15,953 nucleotides of DNA from JALHSV01 sp964553535 (GCA_964553535.1 CAZKLK010000026.1:1-15953); one strand, 5' to 3'. Positions 7,178 through 15,351 are shown, counted from the stretch's first letter. A program made the numbers and translations. The notes: generated by a model not told the origin, from the sequence alone.

Positions 7178-7719
7178 AAGATGCTATTGAGTTTTTTCCC
7201 GAATAATATCGTATATTGTATCCCCGAGACAAGAGACACAACGAGGGCAAACCATATGACGACAATTCCGATATCATAAAGGTCGATACCGAACATGCCG
7301 GCGTCGAGAATAAGGCATAGGATGGCAGTTATCTGCGCCGCGGTCTTGATTTTGCCGCCGAGCTCAGCGGCGATCACTATGTTCTTCGAGAGCGCAACCA
7401 CTCTCAGGCCGGTCACGAGGAATTCTCTCACAATAAGTGTAATCGCAATCCATGCAGGCAGCTTTGCCATGTCAACAAGCACAATGAGCGCCGATATTAT
7501 CAGAAACTTATCTGCAATCGGATCGAGAATGATCCCGAATTTTGTAATCTCACCGGAACGGCGCGCAAGATACCCGTCGAGGAAATCCGTGAGCGACGCA
7601 ATTCCGAAAACGAGTGCCCCGACAACCGGATGCATGTAAACGGTGACAATAAAGACGGGGATAAGAACGATTCTGCTCAGAGTCAGAATCGTGGGAACGT
7701 TCAATTTAAGCTTCCCCAT
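7174..7719 (-). CDS. pgsA: CDP-diacylglycerol--glycerol-3-phosphate 3-phosphatidyltransferase
   Basis: 181 aa integral membrane enzyme making phosphatidylglycerol-phosphate from CDP-diacylglycerol and glycerol-3-phosphate. The CDP-alcohol phosphotransferase signature is complete: D45, D48-G49, A52-R53, G62, D66 and D70 with the standard spacing, the four aspartates being metal and catalytic ligands. The N-terminus NVPTILTLSRI (7-17) is typical of PgsA rather than of phosphatidylserine synthase or cardiolipin synthase of this superfamily, which also fits the length. The start overlaps the kdsC stop by 14 nt and the stop overlaps plsY by 4 nt. Confidence 0.95.
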   Translation of the reverse strand: MGKLKLNVPTILTLSRIVLIPVFIVTVYMHPVVGALVFGIASLTDFLDGYLARRSGEITKFGIILDPIADKFLIISALIVLVDMAKLPAWIAITLIVREFLVTGLRVVALSKNIVIAAELGGKIKTAAQITAILCLILDAGMFGIDLYDIGIVVIWFALVVSLVSGIQYTILFGKKLNSIL

Positions 7720-8260
7720 TCGCGAAATCTCTCCACAGACCTTTTGCTTTCAGGATAAGATCGCTTATCTCCCTGACGGCGCCTTTACCCCCTCCCCTTT
7801 CCGTTATCAAAAGGGCGAATGCTTTCACTTCTTCATCGGCGTCTGCAACAGTCACCGGCAAGCCGGCCTTTTTAAGAACCGGTATATCTATAACGTCATC
7901 TCCCACATACGCAATCTCACTGAAATCAAGGCCATATTTGCCGGCAAGTTTTTCATAGGCGATGATCTTGTCATAACATTTCTGAAATACATCCCGGATG
8001 CCGAGTTCTCGCGCCCTGTTTGACACAACCTTTGAATATCTGCCGGTTATGAGCGCCACACGAATGCCGGCCATCATCAACATTTTTATGCCGTGGCCGT
8101 CACGCACGTGAAAGGCTTTAAGTTCGTTCCCGAAGTTGTCGAGGATAATGCTGCCATCTGTCAGCACCCCGTCGACATCCAGGACAAGAAGTTTGATTTT
8201 TTTTGCAGCTGACAGGATTTGCTTCCCGGGGATTTTTTTATTTTTATATGGTTGTAGCAT
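7706..8260 (-). CDS. kdsC: 3-deoxy-D-manno-octulosonate 8-phosphate phosphatase KdsC
   Basis: 184 aa HAD-superfamily (C0 cap-less, tetrameric) enzyme that removes phosphate from Kdo-8-phosphate in LPS core synthesis. Motif I is DVDGVLTDG (28-36; nucleophile D28, acid/base D30), motif II ITGR (71-74), motif IV GDDVID (120-125), and the family tail GGGKGAVRE (157-165). I prefer the ATG at 8258-8260: a further in-frame TTG at 8312-8314 would add 18 hydrophobic residues not usual in KdsC and would itself lie in the likely -35 box. No Shine-Dalgarno is evident at either start. It is the first gene of the minus-strand envelope string. The operon says the cell makes Kdo, hence LPS-like outer membrane lipids. 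Confidence 0.9.
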   Translation of the reverse strand: MLQPYKNKKIPGKQILSAAKKIKLLVLDVDGVLTDGSIILDNFGNELKAFHVRDGHGIKMLMMAGIRVALITGRYSKVVSNRARELGIRDVFQKCYDKIIAYEKLAGKYGLDFSEIAYVGDDVIDIPVLKKAGLPVTVADADEEVKAFALLITERGGGKGAVREISDLILKAKGLWRDFANGEA

Positions 8261-8286
8261 CGGCAAATATGTTCGTAAAAGACCTA

Positions 8287-8314
8287 ATAATAACGGAAAG
8301 TATATCAGAGACAA
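8287..8314 (-). promoter_or_regulatory. Putative sigma70-type promoter for the kdsC operon
   Basis: On the minus strand TTGTCT (8314-8309) is followed after 16 nt by TATTAT (8292-8287), matching consensus at 4/6 and 5/6. Transcription would begin near 8280, about 20 nt before the preferred kdsC ATG. It lies in the divergent gap shared with the protease gene. By-eye call only. Confidence 0.45.
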
Positions 8315-8404
8315 TGATAAAAGTCATTGAAACCAATCACGTAAATGTTTAACTCCCGGCGTCCGTCGAGGCCCGGCGAAGCCGTAAGCGTGCGCCGGTG
8401 AACA

Positions 8405-8413
8405 TGCTATAAT
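8405..8413 (+). promoter_or_regulatory. Extended -10 promoter for the LonB-like protease
   Basis: TGC directly precedes a perfect TATAAT (8408-8413), an extended -10 element. No good -35 hexamer lies 16-18 nt upstream, which extended -10 promoters tolerate. A start near 8420 would give a leader of about 17 nt holding the ribosome site GGGGGA (8425-8430). The GC-rich DNA just upstream has CCGGCG (8373-8378) and CGCCGG (8393-8398) as a weak inverted repeat. Confidence 0.55.
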
Positions 8414-8436
8414 TGGGCTAAAAAGGGGGATCAAAT

Positions 8437-10872
8437 ATGCAACAGGCAAAGGATCTCAGAAAACACATTGTGCCTTTCGAGAAACTGCGCTGGATATGTC
8501 CTCAGGATATCTTTAAATTTGAGTGCACTTCCGACATGGAGCCGCTAAAGGAGTTTATCGGCCAGGACAGGGCCATCGATGCCATAAATTTCGGGCTTGC
8601 TGTCGAGCGGCCGGGTTATAACCTTTTTCTGACAGGTCTGACCGGCACGGGAAAGGCTGCGACGATCAAGTCGAGTCTGCGCAGATTCATCGAGGGAAGG
8701 AAGGCGGAGGGTGAAACATTTGAAATACATGACTGGTGTTATGTCTATAACTTTGCATCTCCTGACCAGCCCGGGATTCTCAAAATGCCGCAAGGCATGG
8801 GCAAGTCTTTTGCGCATCATGTGGAGGAACTTCTCAAGTCATTGAAGGAGGAAATCCCCAAGACTTTTGGCAGCGAGGAATACACGAGGCAAAAACAGGC
8901 GATAATGGAGGAACACCAACGGAAATATCAGGGGGCCATTGATTCTTTAGAGAAACAGGCCGCCGGCAAGAATCTGATGGTCCAACTTTCGCCTGCGGGC
9001 GCAGTCGTTGTCCCGCTTCAAGAAGGGATGCCTCTTTCGAGAGAGGACTATCTGAAGCGGTCCGAATCCGAAAGATCGGACATCGAGTCAAAGCGTCTTG
9101 AAATAATGAAAAGAGTGGATGAAACCTATACCTATCTCAGGGAACTCGAGAAAGAGATCGGCGAGAAGATGAAAGAGATTGAACTGAAAGCCGGACAATT
9201 CGCAATTCAACGACCTTTTGAGGAGATATTCAAAATATATGATTCATATCCTGAGGTGAAAGGTTTTCTTGCTGAGATGAAGGATTATACGCTTACCAGG
9301 CTGGATTTATTTGCGCCCGGCGCCCAGTCTTCCCAGATGCCGGGCGCTCCCTCGCCGCAGGCGGACCCGTTTATGGCTTTCAGGATCAATATCTTTGTCG
9401 ACAACAAGGTTTTGGATGGCCCGCCCATAATTTTTGAGCCTAATCCTAACTGGTTCAATATGTTCGGCCGTATCGAGCGCAGGGCATTTATGGGGACATA
9501 CGTCAGCGACCATACCATGATAAAGGCGGGGGCTGTGCATTCGGCCAACGGCGGGTATCTGATTCTCAATATCCGCGATGTCCTCCTGAACGGGGGGGTT
9601 TGGGAGGGTCTCAAACGGGTGATCAAATCCAAAGAGACCCGGGTTGAGGACCCGTGGGATCAGTTTGGGTTCCTCGCTCCCCAGGGGATGAAACCCCAGC
9701 CCACGCCTGTTAGCTTCAAGATTGTCGTGATGGGGGACGACGCCATATATCAGATGCTGACTGCGTATGATGAGGATTTCTGGGAGATGTTTAAAGTGAA
9801 GGCTGATTTTGACTACCAGATGGACCGGTCAGATGATAACATCAGGTTTTTTGCCTGCTATATAAGGTGCTGTTGCGATGATGAGAAACTCCTCCCCTTT
9901 GATCGAAGCGGCGTTTGCAGGACTCTTGAATACGCGGCGAGATCGGCGGGTGATCAGGAAAAGTTATCTGCCAGATTTGGACCGCTTAAGGATTTGCTGA
10001 TCGAGGCGGATTATTGGGCAAGACATGCGCGGTCCGAGATGATAAACGGAGATCATGTCGAAAAGGCGGCAAGGGAAAAAATTCACCGGATCGATCTTAT
10101 GGCTGAGCGAATTAGGCGGATGATCATCGAGGGCATTATTATGGTTGATGTCGAAGGGAGTGTTGTCGGTCAGGTAAACGGGCTGTCGGTATATGATCTC
10201 GGAATTTTCAGTTTTGGCCGCCCCAACCGGATCACCGCGAAAACCTTTCTCGGAAGACGCGGCGTGATTAATATAGAAAGAGAGTCACAACTCAGCGGTC
10301 GTATCCACGATAAGGGGGTTCTTATCCTTTCCGGGTATCTCGGAGCGAAATATGCGCAGGACAAACCGCTTTCCCTTTCAGCAAGCATCTGTTTCGAACA
10401 GTCTTACTCAGGAGTAGAAGGCGACAGTGCATCATCGACAGAGCTTTATGCCATCCTTTCAAGCCTTTCCGAAATCCCCGTCAGACAGGATATCGCCGTT
10501 ACCGGTTCTGTCAATCAGAAAGGAGAAATCCAGCCTATCGGCGGCGTGAATCAAAAAATAGAGGGATTCTTTGACGTCTGCAAAGCAAAAGGCCTGACAG
10601 GAGAGCAGGGGGTCATGATTCCGCATCGGAACATAAGGCATCTAATGCTCCGGGAGGATGTAGTTAAGGCGGTTCAGGATGGGCTGTTTCATGTCTATTC
10701 GGTCAAGACCATCGACGAAGGCATAGAAATCCTGACAGGGTTCTCTTCCGGAGAACGCCGGCAGGACGGCACTTTCCCGGAAGGCACGGTGAACCGCCTC
10801 GTGAATCAGCGGCTTCATGAATATGCGCAGAGGATGAAGGATTTCGGCGTGCCGGGAGAAATAGCCGTTTAA
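8437..10872 (+). CDS. LonB-like ATP-dependent protease (AAA_32 plus Lon S16 domain)
   Basis: 811 aa, cytosolic. It belongs to the Lon-like proteases that lack the classic Lon N-domain. An N-terminal segment (to about 50) leads to a P-loop GLTGTGKA (67-74), a long helical insertion (about 125-260, coiled-coil-like), a G/P/Q linker (about 294-310), the second half of the AAA_32 module with SANGGYLIL (369-377), a LonB-lid-like part (about 480-560), and the S16 protease domain (about 570-770). The catalytic dyad is S664 in GDSASS and K707 in GGVNQKIEG. The family degrades unfolded or regulatory proteins. Oddities: the P-loop lysine K73 is followed by alanine where Ser/Thr is usual, and the Walker-B-like strand ends in N378 rather than an acidic residue. 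GGGGGA precedes the ATG by 6 nt. The next gene follows after 2 nt. Confidence 0.93.
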   Translation: MQQAKDLRKHIVPFEKLRWICPQDIFKFECTSDMEPLKEFIGQDRAIDAINFGLAVERPGYNLFLTGLTGTGKAATIKSSLRRFIEGRKAEGETFEIHDWCYVYNFASPDQPGILKMPQGMGKSFAHHVEELLKSLKEEIPKTFGSEEYTRQKQAIMEEHQRKYQGAIDSLEKQAAGKNLMVQLSPAGAVVVPLQEGMPLSREDYLKRSESERSDIESKRLEIMKRVDETYTYLRELEKEIGEKMKEIELKAGQFAIQRPFEEIFKIYDSYPEVKGFLAEMKDYTLTRLDLFAPGAQSSQMPGAPSPQADPFMAFRINIFVDNKVLDGPPIIFEPNPNWFNMFGRIERRAFMGTYVSDHTMIKAGAVHSANGGYLILNIRDVLLNGGVWEGLKRVIKSKETRVEDPWDQFGFLAPQGMKPQPTPVSFKIVVMGDDAIYQMLTAYDEDFWEMFKVKADFDYQMDRSDDNIRFFACYIRCCCDDEKLLPFDRSGVCRTLEYAARSAGDQEKLSARFGPLKDLLIEADYWARHARSEMINGDHVEKAAREKIHRIDLMAERIRRMIIEGIIMVDVEGSVVGQVNGLSVYDLGIFSFGRPNRITAKTFLGRRGVINIERESQLSGRIHDKGVLILSGYLGAKYAQDKPLSLSASICFEQSYSGVEGDSASSTELYAILSSLSEIPVRQDIAVTGSVNQKGEIQPIGGVNQKIEGFFDVCKAKGLTGEQGVMIPHRNIRHLMLREDVVKAVQDGLFHVYSVKTIDEGIEILTGFSSGERRQDGTFPEGTVNRLVNQRLHEYAQRMKDFGVPGEIAV

Positions 10873-10874
10873 AT

Positions 10875-11801
10875 ATGAACAAGCGGTATAATTCTTTCGG
10901 CGTCTTCATGAAAAACCGCTTTGGCGCTCCTGTTTACAAAGTAAGCGTGGACGCAGGTTTTTCCTGCCCCAACAGGGACGGCACTGTCGGCGTTTCCGGC
11001 TGTATCTATTGCAATAACGACTGCTTCAGACCATATTCCTGCAGGCCCTCCCTGCCGGTTGCCGAACAGATCGAAAGAGGCATTGATTATATCGGGTCGA
11101 GATACAAGGCCGGCAAGTTTCTTGCGTATTTTCAGCCGTACACAAATACCTATGCCCCTGTCGACAGGCTGGAAAAACTTTATGTTGAAGCTTTAGCCAA
11201 TCCCGCTGTTATCGGGCTTGCTATCGGCACAAGGCCTGATGCGGTTGATAATGAAAAAATCGGGCTTCTTCAATCACTGGCAAAGAAATACTTTATACTG
11301 ATTGAATACGGCGTCCAGTCAATCTTCGACAGAACCCTTGAGTACATCAACCGCGGCCACGATTATAGATCGTTTCTAAGCGCGCTTGAAATGACGATAA
11401 ACAGAGACATTTGGACCGGCGTTCATATTATTGCAGGCTTCCCGACGGAAACCCGGGAGGAAATGCTGGCGACGGCAGACGAACTCTCACATCTCCCTGT
11501 AGATTTCCTCAAAATTCATCATCTTCAAGTAGTTAGAAATACGCCGCTCGCAAGCATATATGCGGAAACCCCTTTTCACGTCTTTGGATATGAGGAATAC
11601 CTTGATTTCATTACTGAATTCATCGAGCGGCTTTCAGCGCGTATTGTTATTCAGAGGCTTTTTGCCGCAGCTCCCGATCATTTGCTGATTGCCCCGATAT
11701 GGAACAGAAACAGTCAGGAAACCATCCGCGACATCGAAAATACGCTCGCAGCAAAAGACACGAGTCAAGGCAAGAAACCAAGGATTAGAGCCCGGATATA
11801 A
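10875..11801 (+). CDS. Radical SAM protein, TIGR01212 (YhcC) family
   Basis: 308 aa. The N-terminus RYNSFGVFMKNRFG then VYKVSVDAGFSCPNRDG is the family hallmark. The 4Fe-4S cysteines are C31, C43 and C46 (C-x11-C-x2-C rather than the common C-x3-C-x2-C), as expected for this Elp3-related group; C50 is also nearby. Later motifs include GTRPDAV (about 118-124), EYGVQS and HIIAGFPTET, typical of the radical SAM barrel. Length matches E. coli YhcC. The substrate is not established. It starts 2 nt after the protease stop, so the pair is probably one transcript, and ends 12 bp from the convergent acyl-CoA synthetase stop. Confidence 0.92.
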   Translation: MNKRYNSFGVFMKNRFGAPVYKVSVDAGFSCPNRDGTVGVSGCIYCNNDCFRPYSCRPSLPVAEQIERGIDYIGSRYKAGKFLAYFQPYTNTYAPVDRLEKLYVEALANPAVIGLAIGTRPDAVDNEKIGLLQSLAKKYFILIEYGVQSIFDRTLEYINRGHDYRSFLSALEMTINRDIWTGVHIIAGFPTETREEMLATADELSHLPVDFLKIHHLQVVRNTPLASIYAETPFHVFGYEEYLDFITEFIERLSARIVIQRLFAAAPDHLLIAPIWNRNSQETIRDIENTLAAKDTSQGKKPRIRARI

Positions 11802-11813
11802 AAGCGGTATCCC

Positions 11814-13712
11814 CTACTTCTTCTGTGCATATCCGATCTTTTTTAGCGCCTCTTCAACCTCCCCCAGAATTGACGGATCGTCAATCGTTGATGGTATTGG
11901 ATATTGCTCCCCGTCCGCAATCTTCCTCATGGTACTCCTCAGTATTTTGCCCGACCGGGTTTTCGGCAGCCTGTCCACGATTGTTACCTGCCTGAAGCAT
12001 GCAATCGGACCTATTTCATTCCGTACCATCTGCACAAGTTCCCTCTTAAGGTCTTCCTCTTCCCTGATAACTCCTGACTTGAGAACAACAAGCCCGACAG
12101 GAAGCTGACCCTTCAGGGGGTCGTGAGCCCCGATGACGGCACATTCAGCGATATCTTTGTGCTGAGCGACTACTTCTTCCATTGCGCCAGTTGAAAGACG
12201 GTGCCCTGCAACATTGATCACGTCATCGACCCTTCCCATGATGTAAACGTACCCGTCGTCATCGATAAAGCCTCCGTCGCTGGTGAAATAGTACCCCGGA
12301 AAGATTTTCATGTAGGATTCGATGAATCGTTCGTCCGCGTTCCAGAGTGAGGGAAGTGTCCCGGGAGGAAGCGGAAGCTTAATAACTACCAGTCCTTCTT
12401 CCCCGGAGATCAGTTTTTTCCCGAGATTGTCGATAATCTGAACATCATACCCGGGCACAGGTCTCGTGCATGCCCCCGGTTTAAGAGGCAACTGCTCTAT
12501 ACCGAGGCAGTTAGCGGTGATGGGCCAGCCGGTTTCCGTCTGCCACCAGTGGTCGATAACCGGTTTTTTGAGCAGGTTATGGGCCCAGTGGTAGGTATCC
12601 GGGTCAAGCCGCTCGCCGGCGAGGAATAAATACTGAAACCGGGAAAGATCGTATTTTTTGATGTGCTCTCCCGCGGGGTCTTCTTTTTTGATTGCCCGGA
12701 ACGCCGTCGGAGCCGTGAAGAGGGTTTTCACCCCATGCTGGGAGATGACCCTCCAGAACGCACCCGGATCAGGGGTGCCGACGGATTTCCCTTCATAGAG
12801 GATTGTTGTGCAGCCGGTTATCAATGGACCATAAACGATATATGAATGGCCGACAACCCATCCAACGTCAGAGGCTGCCCAATAAACCTCTCCCGGCTTT
12901 GTATTATATATGTGTTCGAGGCTCCATCTGAGGGCTACCGCATGCCCGCCATTGTCCCTGACAACGCCTTTCGGTTTCCCCGTTGTTCCGGATGTATACA
13001 GGATATACAAAGGGTCAGTGGCTTTCACAGGAACACATGAAACGGGTTCCGCGGCATTGAATGTTTCTTCCCAGTCGAGATCACGCCCGCGCGTCATCTC
13101 CGCCTTGATAAAAGGTCTTTGAAAGATAATGCATTTCTCCGGTTTATGCGTCGCAAGATCAATTGCCTTATCCAGCAAGGGTTTGTATTCAATCAGCCTT
13201 GTCACTTCCACCGCTCCGGACGCTGAAATGACGAGCCGGGGTTTGGCGTCATTAATCCTCAGAGCAAGTTCGTGAGGGGCAAATCCTCCAAAAACAACCG
13301 AATGTACCGCACCGAGGCGGGCGCATGCAAGCATCGCAACCACGGCCTCGGGTATCATCGGCATGTAGATAACGATGGTATCACCTTTGACGACCCCAAG
13401 GCTTTTCAAGGCTCCGGCAAAGCGGGATACCTGATCAAGCAACTCATGATAGGTAAATTTCCGTATTGTCTTTGTTACCGGACTGTCGTAAATGAGCGCG
13501 ACCTGATCTGCTCTTCCACCTTCAACATGTCTGTCGAGGGAATTGTAACAGGTATTCAGTTCACCACCGGAGAACCACCGGTAAAAAGGGGGGTTGGACC
13601 CGTCAAGAACCTTGTCCCATTTCTTGTGCCACGTAATCGCATCAGCGGCCTCCCCCCAGAAACCGTCACGATCCTCTATGCTTCTCCGGAACATCTCATT
13701 ATACCTGCCCAT
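11814..13712 (-). CDS. prpE: Short-chain acyl-CoA synthetase, PrpE/ACSS3 type
   Basis: 632 aa AMP-forming ligase of the ANL superfamily, activating acetate or propionate to the acyl-CoA through an acyl-adenylate. Motifs: P-loop YTSGTTGKPKG (239-249), DHWWQTETG (387-395), YFTSDGG (475-481), hinge and CoA region GRVDDVINVAGHRL (493-506), and PKTRSGK (583-589) with the C-domain catalytic K589 that is often acetylation-controlled. The stretch RDNGGHAVAL (252-261) after the P-loop and the SLDRHVEGG start favour propionyl-CoA synthetase/ACSS3 over AcsA, but substrate cannot be fixed by eye. The ribosome site AAGGAGG (minus strand, 13725-13719) lies 6 nt before the ATG. The gene is single, convergent with the radical SAM gene. 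Confidence 0.93.
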   Translation of the reverse strand: MGRYNEMFRRSIEDRDGFWGEAADAITWHKKWDKVLDGSNPPFYRWFSGGELNTCYNSLDRHVEGGRADQVALIYDSPVTKTIRKFTYHELLDQVSRFAGALKSLGVVKGDTIVIYMPMIPEAVVAMLACARLGAVHSVVFGGFAPHELALRINDAKPRLVISASGAVEVTRLIEYKPLLDKAIDLATHKPEKCIIFQRPFIKAEMTRGRDLDWEETFNAAEPVSCVPVKATDPLYILYTSGTTGKPKGVVRDNGGHAVALRWSLEHIYNTKPGEVYWAASDVGWVVGHSYIVYGPLITGCTTILYEGKSVGTPDPGAFWRVISQHGVKTLFTAPTAFRAIKKEDPAGEHIKKYDLSRFQYLFLAGERLDPDTYHWAHNLLKKPVIDHWWQTETGWPITANCLGIEQLPLKPGACTRPVPGYDVQIIDNLGKKLISGEEGLVVIKLPLPPGTLPSLWNADERFIESYMKIFPGYYFTSDGGFIDDDGYVYIMGRVDDVINVAGHRLSTGAMEEVVAQHKDIAECAVIGAHDPLKGQLPVGLVVLKSGVIREEEDLKRELVQMVRNEIGPIACFRQVTIVDRLPKTRSGKILRSTMRKIADGEQYPIPSTIDDPSILGEVEEALKKIGYAQKK

Positions 13713-13745
13713 CAGACGCCTCCTTGCGGTTTTATAAAAAAGTGC

Positions 13746-13776
13746 ATTATCTTAGCATAAAAACATGATGCATCAT
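13746..13776 (-). promoter_or_regulatory. Possible promoter/operator of the acyl-CoA synthetase gene
   Basis: On the minus strand GATAAT (13751-13746) is a 5/6 match to a -10 box, about 33 nt before the ATG; no convincing -35 is present. Immediately upstream is a perfect 12-bp palindrome ATGATGCATCAT (13765-13776) that would overlap the spacer/-35 zone, as an operator would. Both calls are weak and by eye. Confidence 0.3.
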
Positions 13777-13827
13777 CGCACTTGGGCCGCGAAAACAGTT
13801 GCATGCAAAGTGTAAAAGAATTGATGC

Positions 13828-13851
13828 TTTTTCAGGAGATTTTTCAGGAGA
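13828..13851. repeat. 12-bp tandem duplication
   Basis: Two exact adjacent copies of TTTTTCAGGAGA (13828-13839 and 13840-13851) in the 186-bp gap between the acyl-CoA synthetase and the tRNA. The same gap holds a TTGCATGCAA palindrome (13799-13808). No coding sense seen. Confidence 0.6.
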
Positions 13852-13876
13852 TGTGAAGTTCCCCGGGGTGTTAAGT

Positions 13877-13882
13877 TATAAT
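13877..13882 (+). promoter_or_regulatory. -10 box of the tRNA-Arg promoter
   Basis: A perfect TATAAT ends 16 nt before the tRNA 5' end. The best -35 candidate, GTGAAG (13853-13858, 18-nt spacer), is only a 3/6 match. Confidence 0.5.
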
Positions 13883-13898
13883 AATTCTCGACTACAGG

Positions 13899-13975
13899 GC
13901 CCCCTTAGCTCAGTAGGATAGAGCACAGGTTTCCTAAACCTGGTGCCGCAGGTTCGATTCCTGCAGGGGGTACCA
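13899..13975 (+). tRNA. tRNA-Arg (anticodon CCU)
   Basis: A full cloverleaf of 77 nt with encoded CCA. Acceptor GCCCCCT (13899-13905) pairs with AGGGGGT (13965-13971), the first pair being G-U. D stem is GCTC/GAGC, anticodon stem CAGGT/ACCTG around loop TTCCTAA (13931-13937), so anticodon CCU (13933-13935) reads AGG arginine codons. T stem GCAGG/CCTGC encloses TTCGATT. Discriminator is A. It stands alone, with a TATAAT upstream. Its 3' side borders the accessory-looking region, and tRNA 3' ends are common integration sites, but no integrase or duplicated 3' end is visible in the window. Confidence 0.97.
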
Positions 13976-13986
13976 TCTTTCTTCTC

Positions 13987-14181
13987 TTAGTTTTCAATAG
14001 CTTTTCCCGGATGATAAAAAGACCCTTTGGCCTTCACATCCCTCAACGTGAAAGAATCGTGAAATTGGGCGTCATTTTTCACGTCTAATCTGTCCAGAAT
14101 CTCCACTCCATCCCTTAGCGATTCCGTGTAATGGTGAGCATGCCTCTGGGAATCAAAACAGCAAGAAAAAGGAAATTTCAT
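13987..14181 (-). CDS. Hypothetical small protein downstream of DUF4143 ATPase
   Basis: 64 aa, hydrophilic, rich in D, H, K and R; no membrane segment, no recognised motif. In favour of a real gene: its ATG overlaps the ATPase stop as ATGA (14178-14181), and AGGAAAG lies a few nt upstream as a ribosome site, so coupled translation is possible. Against: no family recognised, and the composition is not distinctive. It ends 11 bp from the tRNA 3' end. It could be a chance ORF. Confidence 0.35.
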   Translation of the reverse strand: MKFPFSCCFDSQRHAHHYTESLRDGVEILDRLDVKNDAQFHDSFTLRDVKAKGSFYHPGKAIEN

Positions 14182-15338
14182 TTCTTTCCTGTAAACAATC
14201 CTTTTATTCCTTCAGCCAATGCATTGACGGGCACTGCCGCTATACCATCGCCCAGAGCATACCTCTTATTGCCTGGATAAACTACGGCTATCTGTTCAAT
14301 GTTCAACTCCTCGCGGGCGATTCGCATTGATGGCGTTATTCGGGGGGCATCCATGCGCTTGCATTCAATGCCAAGCATTCGTCCCTTCTTTATGATTACA
14401 AGGTCTATCTCCGCTCCGCCATGAGTTGCCCAGAAATATGCCTCGTCAGGTTCTGTTGCCTTGATAGCCTCCTCGATAATATACCCCTCCCAGGAAGCGC
14501 CACATTTGGGGTGGCTGAGCAATTCCTTTTCTGAACGGATGCCAATCAGTTGATGCAAAAGCCCTGTATCGCGGAAATATATTTTGGGGGCTTTAACCTG
14601 ACGTTTTTTCAGGTTGCCATACCATGGAGCAAGCTGTCTGATCATAAAGACACCGGACAAAATATCGAGGTAACGCCTCACCGTCGGTTCACTGACACCA
14701 AGAGAGCGCGCGGGTTCCGCCGCATTCCAGGTCTGTCCATGGTAATGCGCCAGCATCGTCCAGAAGCGCAATAGTGCTATTGCGGGAATTCCGATTCCCA
14801 ACTGGGGGATATCACGTTCCAGAAACGTCTGAATAAAATTTTTCCGCCACAAAAAACTGTCAGTCTCTGTTTTTGCAAGAAACGACAGCGGAAAGCCACC
14901 GCGGATCCAGTGGCGTGCCTGCATAGAAGCGCCAACTTCACCGATACTGAATCCGCTCATAATCACCGTCTCTATACGACCGGCCAGAGACTCGGAGGAT
15001 TGTTTGAGAAGCTCCGGTGACGCACTGCCAAGAATCAGAAACCTTGCGGGCAAAGGTTTCCGGTCGGCAAGCACCCGCAATACAGCAAACAGATCCGGTT
15101 TTCGCTGCACCTCATCAATAACCACAAGACCCTTCAGTCCCTGGAGAGAAGTCATAGGCTCATCCAGGCGGGCAAGGCTTAATGGGTCTTCAAGATCGAA
15201 ATAATTTGGGGAATCGAGATCCAGGAACAGTTGTGCGAGAGTAGTTTTACCGCACTGGCGCGGGCCGGTGAGCGCTACCACGCGACTTCGCCTGAGAGCC
15301 GAACGCACATGAAGCACTAAGTCTTTGCGGTCAATCAT
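14178..15338 (-). CDS. AAA ATPase with DUF4143 C-terminal domain
   Basis: 386 aa from the preferred start. It belongs to the predicted AAA/DUF4143 ATPases (AAA_14 plus DUF4143), common in prokaryotes and of unclear role. Walker A GPRQCGKTT is at 25-33, Walker B VVIDEVQRKP at 72-81, and LGSASPELL around 103-111 is the sensor segment. A winged-helix-like region (about 203-245, with SLGVSEPTVRRYLDIL) precedes the DUF4143 part, which ends with a PD-(D/E)xK-like pattern: E310, D312, then E325-C-K327. I chose the ATG at 15336-15338 because MIDRKDLV aligns with the usual family start and a perfect -10 box lies 7 nt upstream, implying a leaderless message; in-frame ATGs at 15347 and 15386 would add residues encoded by the palindrome itself. 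The gene diverges from the S24 remnant. Confidence 0.9.
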   Translation of the reverse strand: MIDRKDLVLHVRSALRRSRVVALTGPRQCGKTTLAQLFLDLDSPNYFDLEDPLSLARLDEPMTSLQGLKGLVVIDEVQRKPDLFAVLRVLADRKPLPARFLILGSASPELLKQSSESLAGRIETVIMSGFSIGEVGASMQARHWIRGGFPLSFLAKTETDSFLWRKNFIQTFLERDIPQLGIGIPAIALLRFWTMLAHYHGQTWNAAEPARSLGVSEPTVRRYLDILSGVFMIRQLAPWYGNLKKRQVKAPKIYFRDTGLLHQLIGIRSEKELLSHPKCGASWEGYIIEEAIKATEPDEAYFWATHGGAEIDLVIIKKGRMLGIECKRMDAPRITPSMRIAREELNIEQIAVVYPGNKRYALGDGIAAVPVNALAEGIKGLFTGKK

Positions 15339-15345
15339 GCACTTC

Positions 15346-15351
15346 ATTATA
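15346..15351 (-). promoter_or_regulatory. -10 box of the DUF4143 ATPase gene
   Basis: Perfect TATAAT on the minus strand, 7 nt before the ATG at 15338, so transcription would start at or within a base or two of the start codon. No good -35 is visible; the expected place is inside the inverted repeat. Confidence 0.55.

Noticed and set aside
7643..8023. 126-codon plus-strand open frame opposite pgsA/kdsC
   Set aside because: Antisense to two genes with intact catalytic signatures; no domain seen.
8258..8314. TTG start of kdsC at 8314 giving 202 aa
   Set aside because: It adds a hydrophobic leader unusual for cytosolic KdsC, has no ribosome site, and the TTG falls in the best -35 box for the operon.
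13272..13760. 162-codon plus-strand open frame opposite the acyl-CoA synthetase 5' end
   Set aside because: Antisense shadow of a gene with complete ANL motifs; no family resemblance.
13953..13975. Duplicated tRNA 3' end (att site) within the window
   Set aside because: No second copy of the T-arm/acceptor sequence was found between 13976 and 15953; it could still lie outside.
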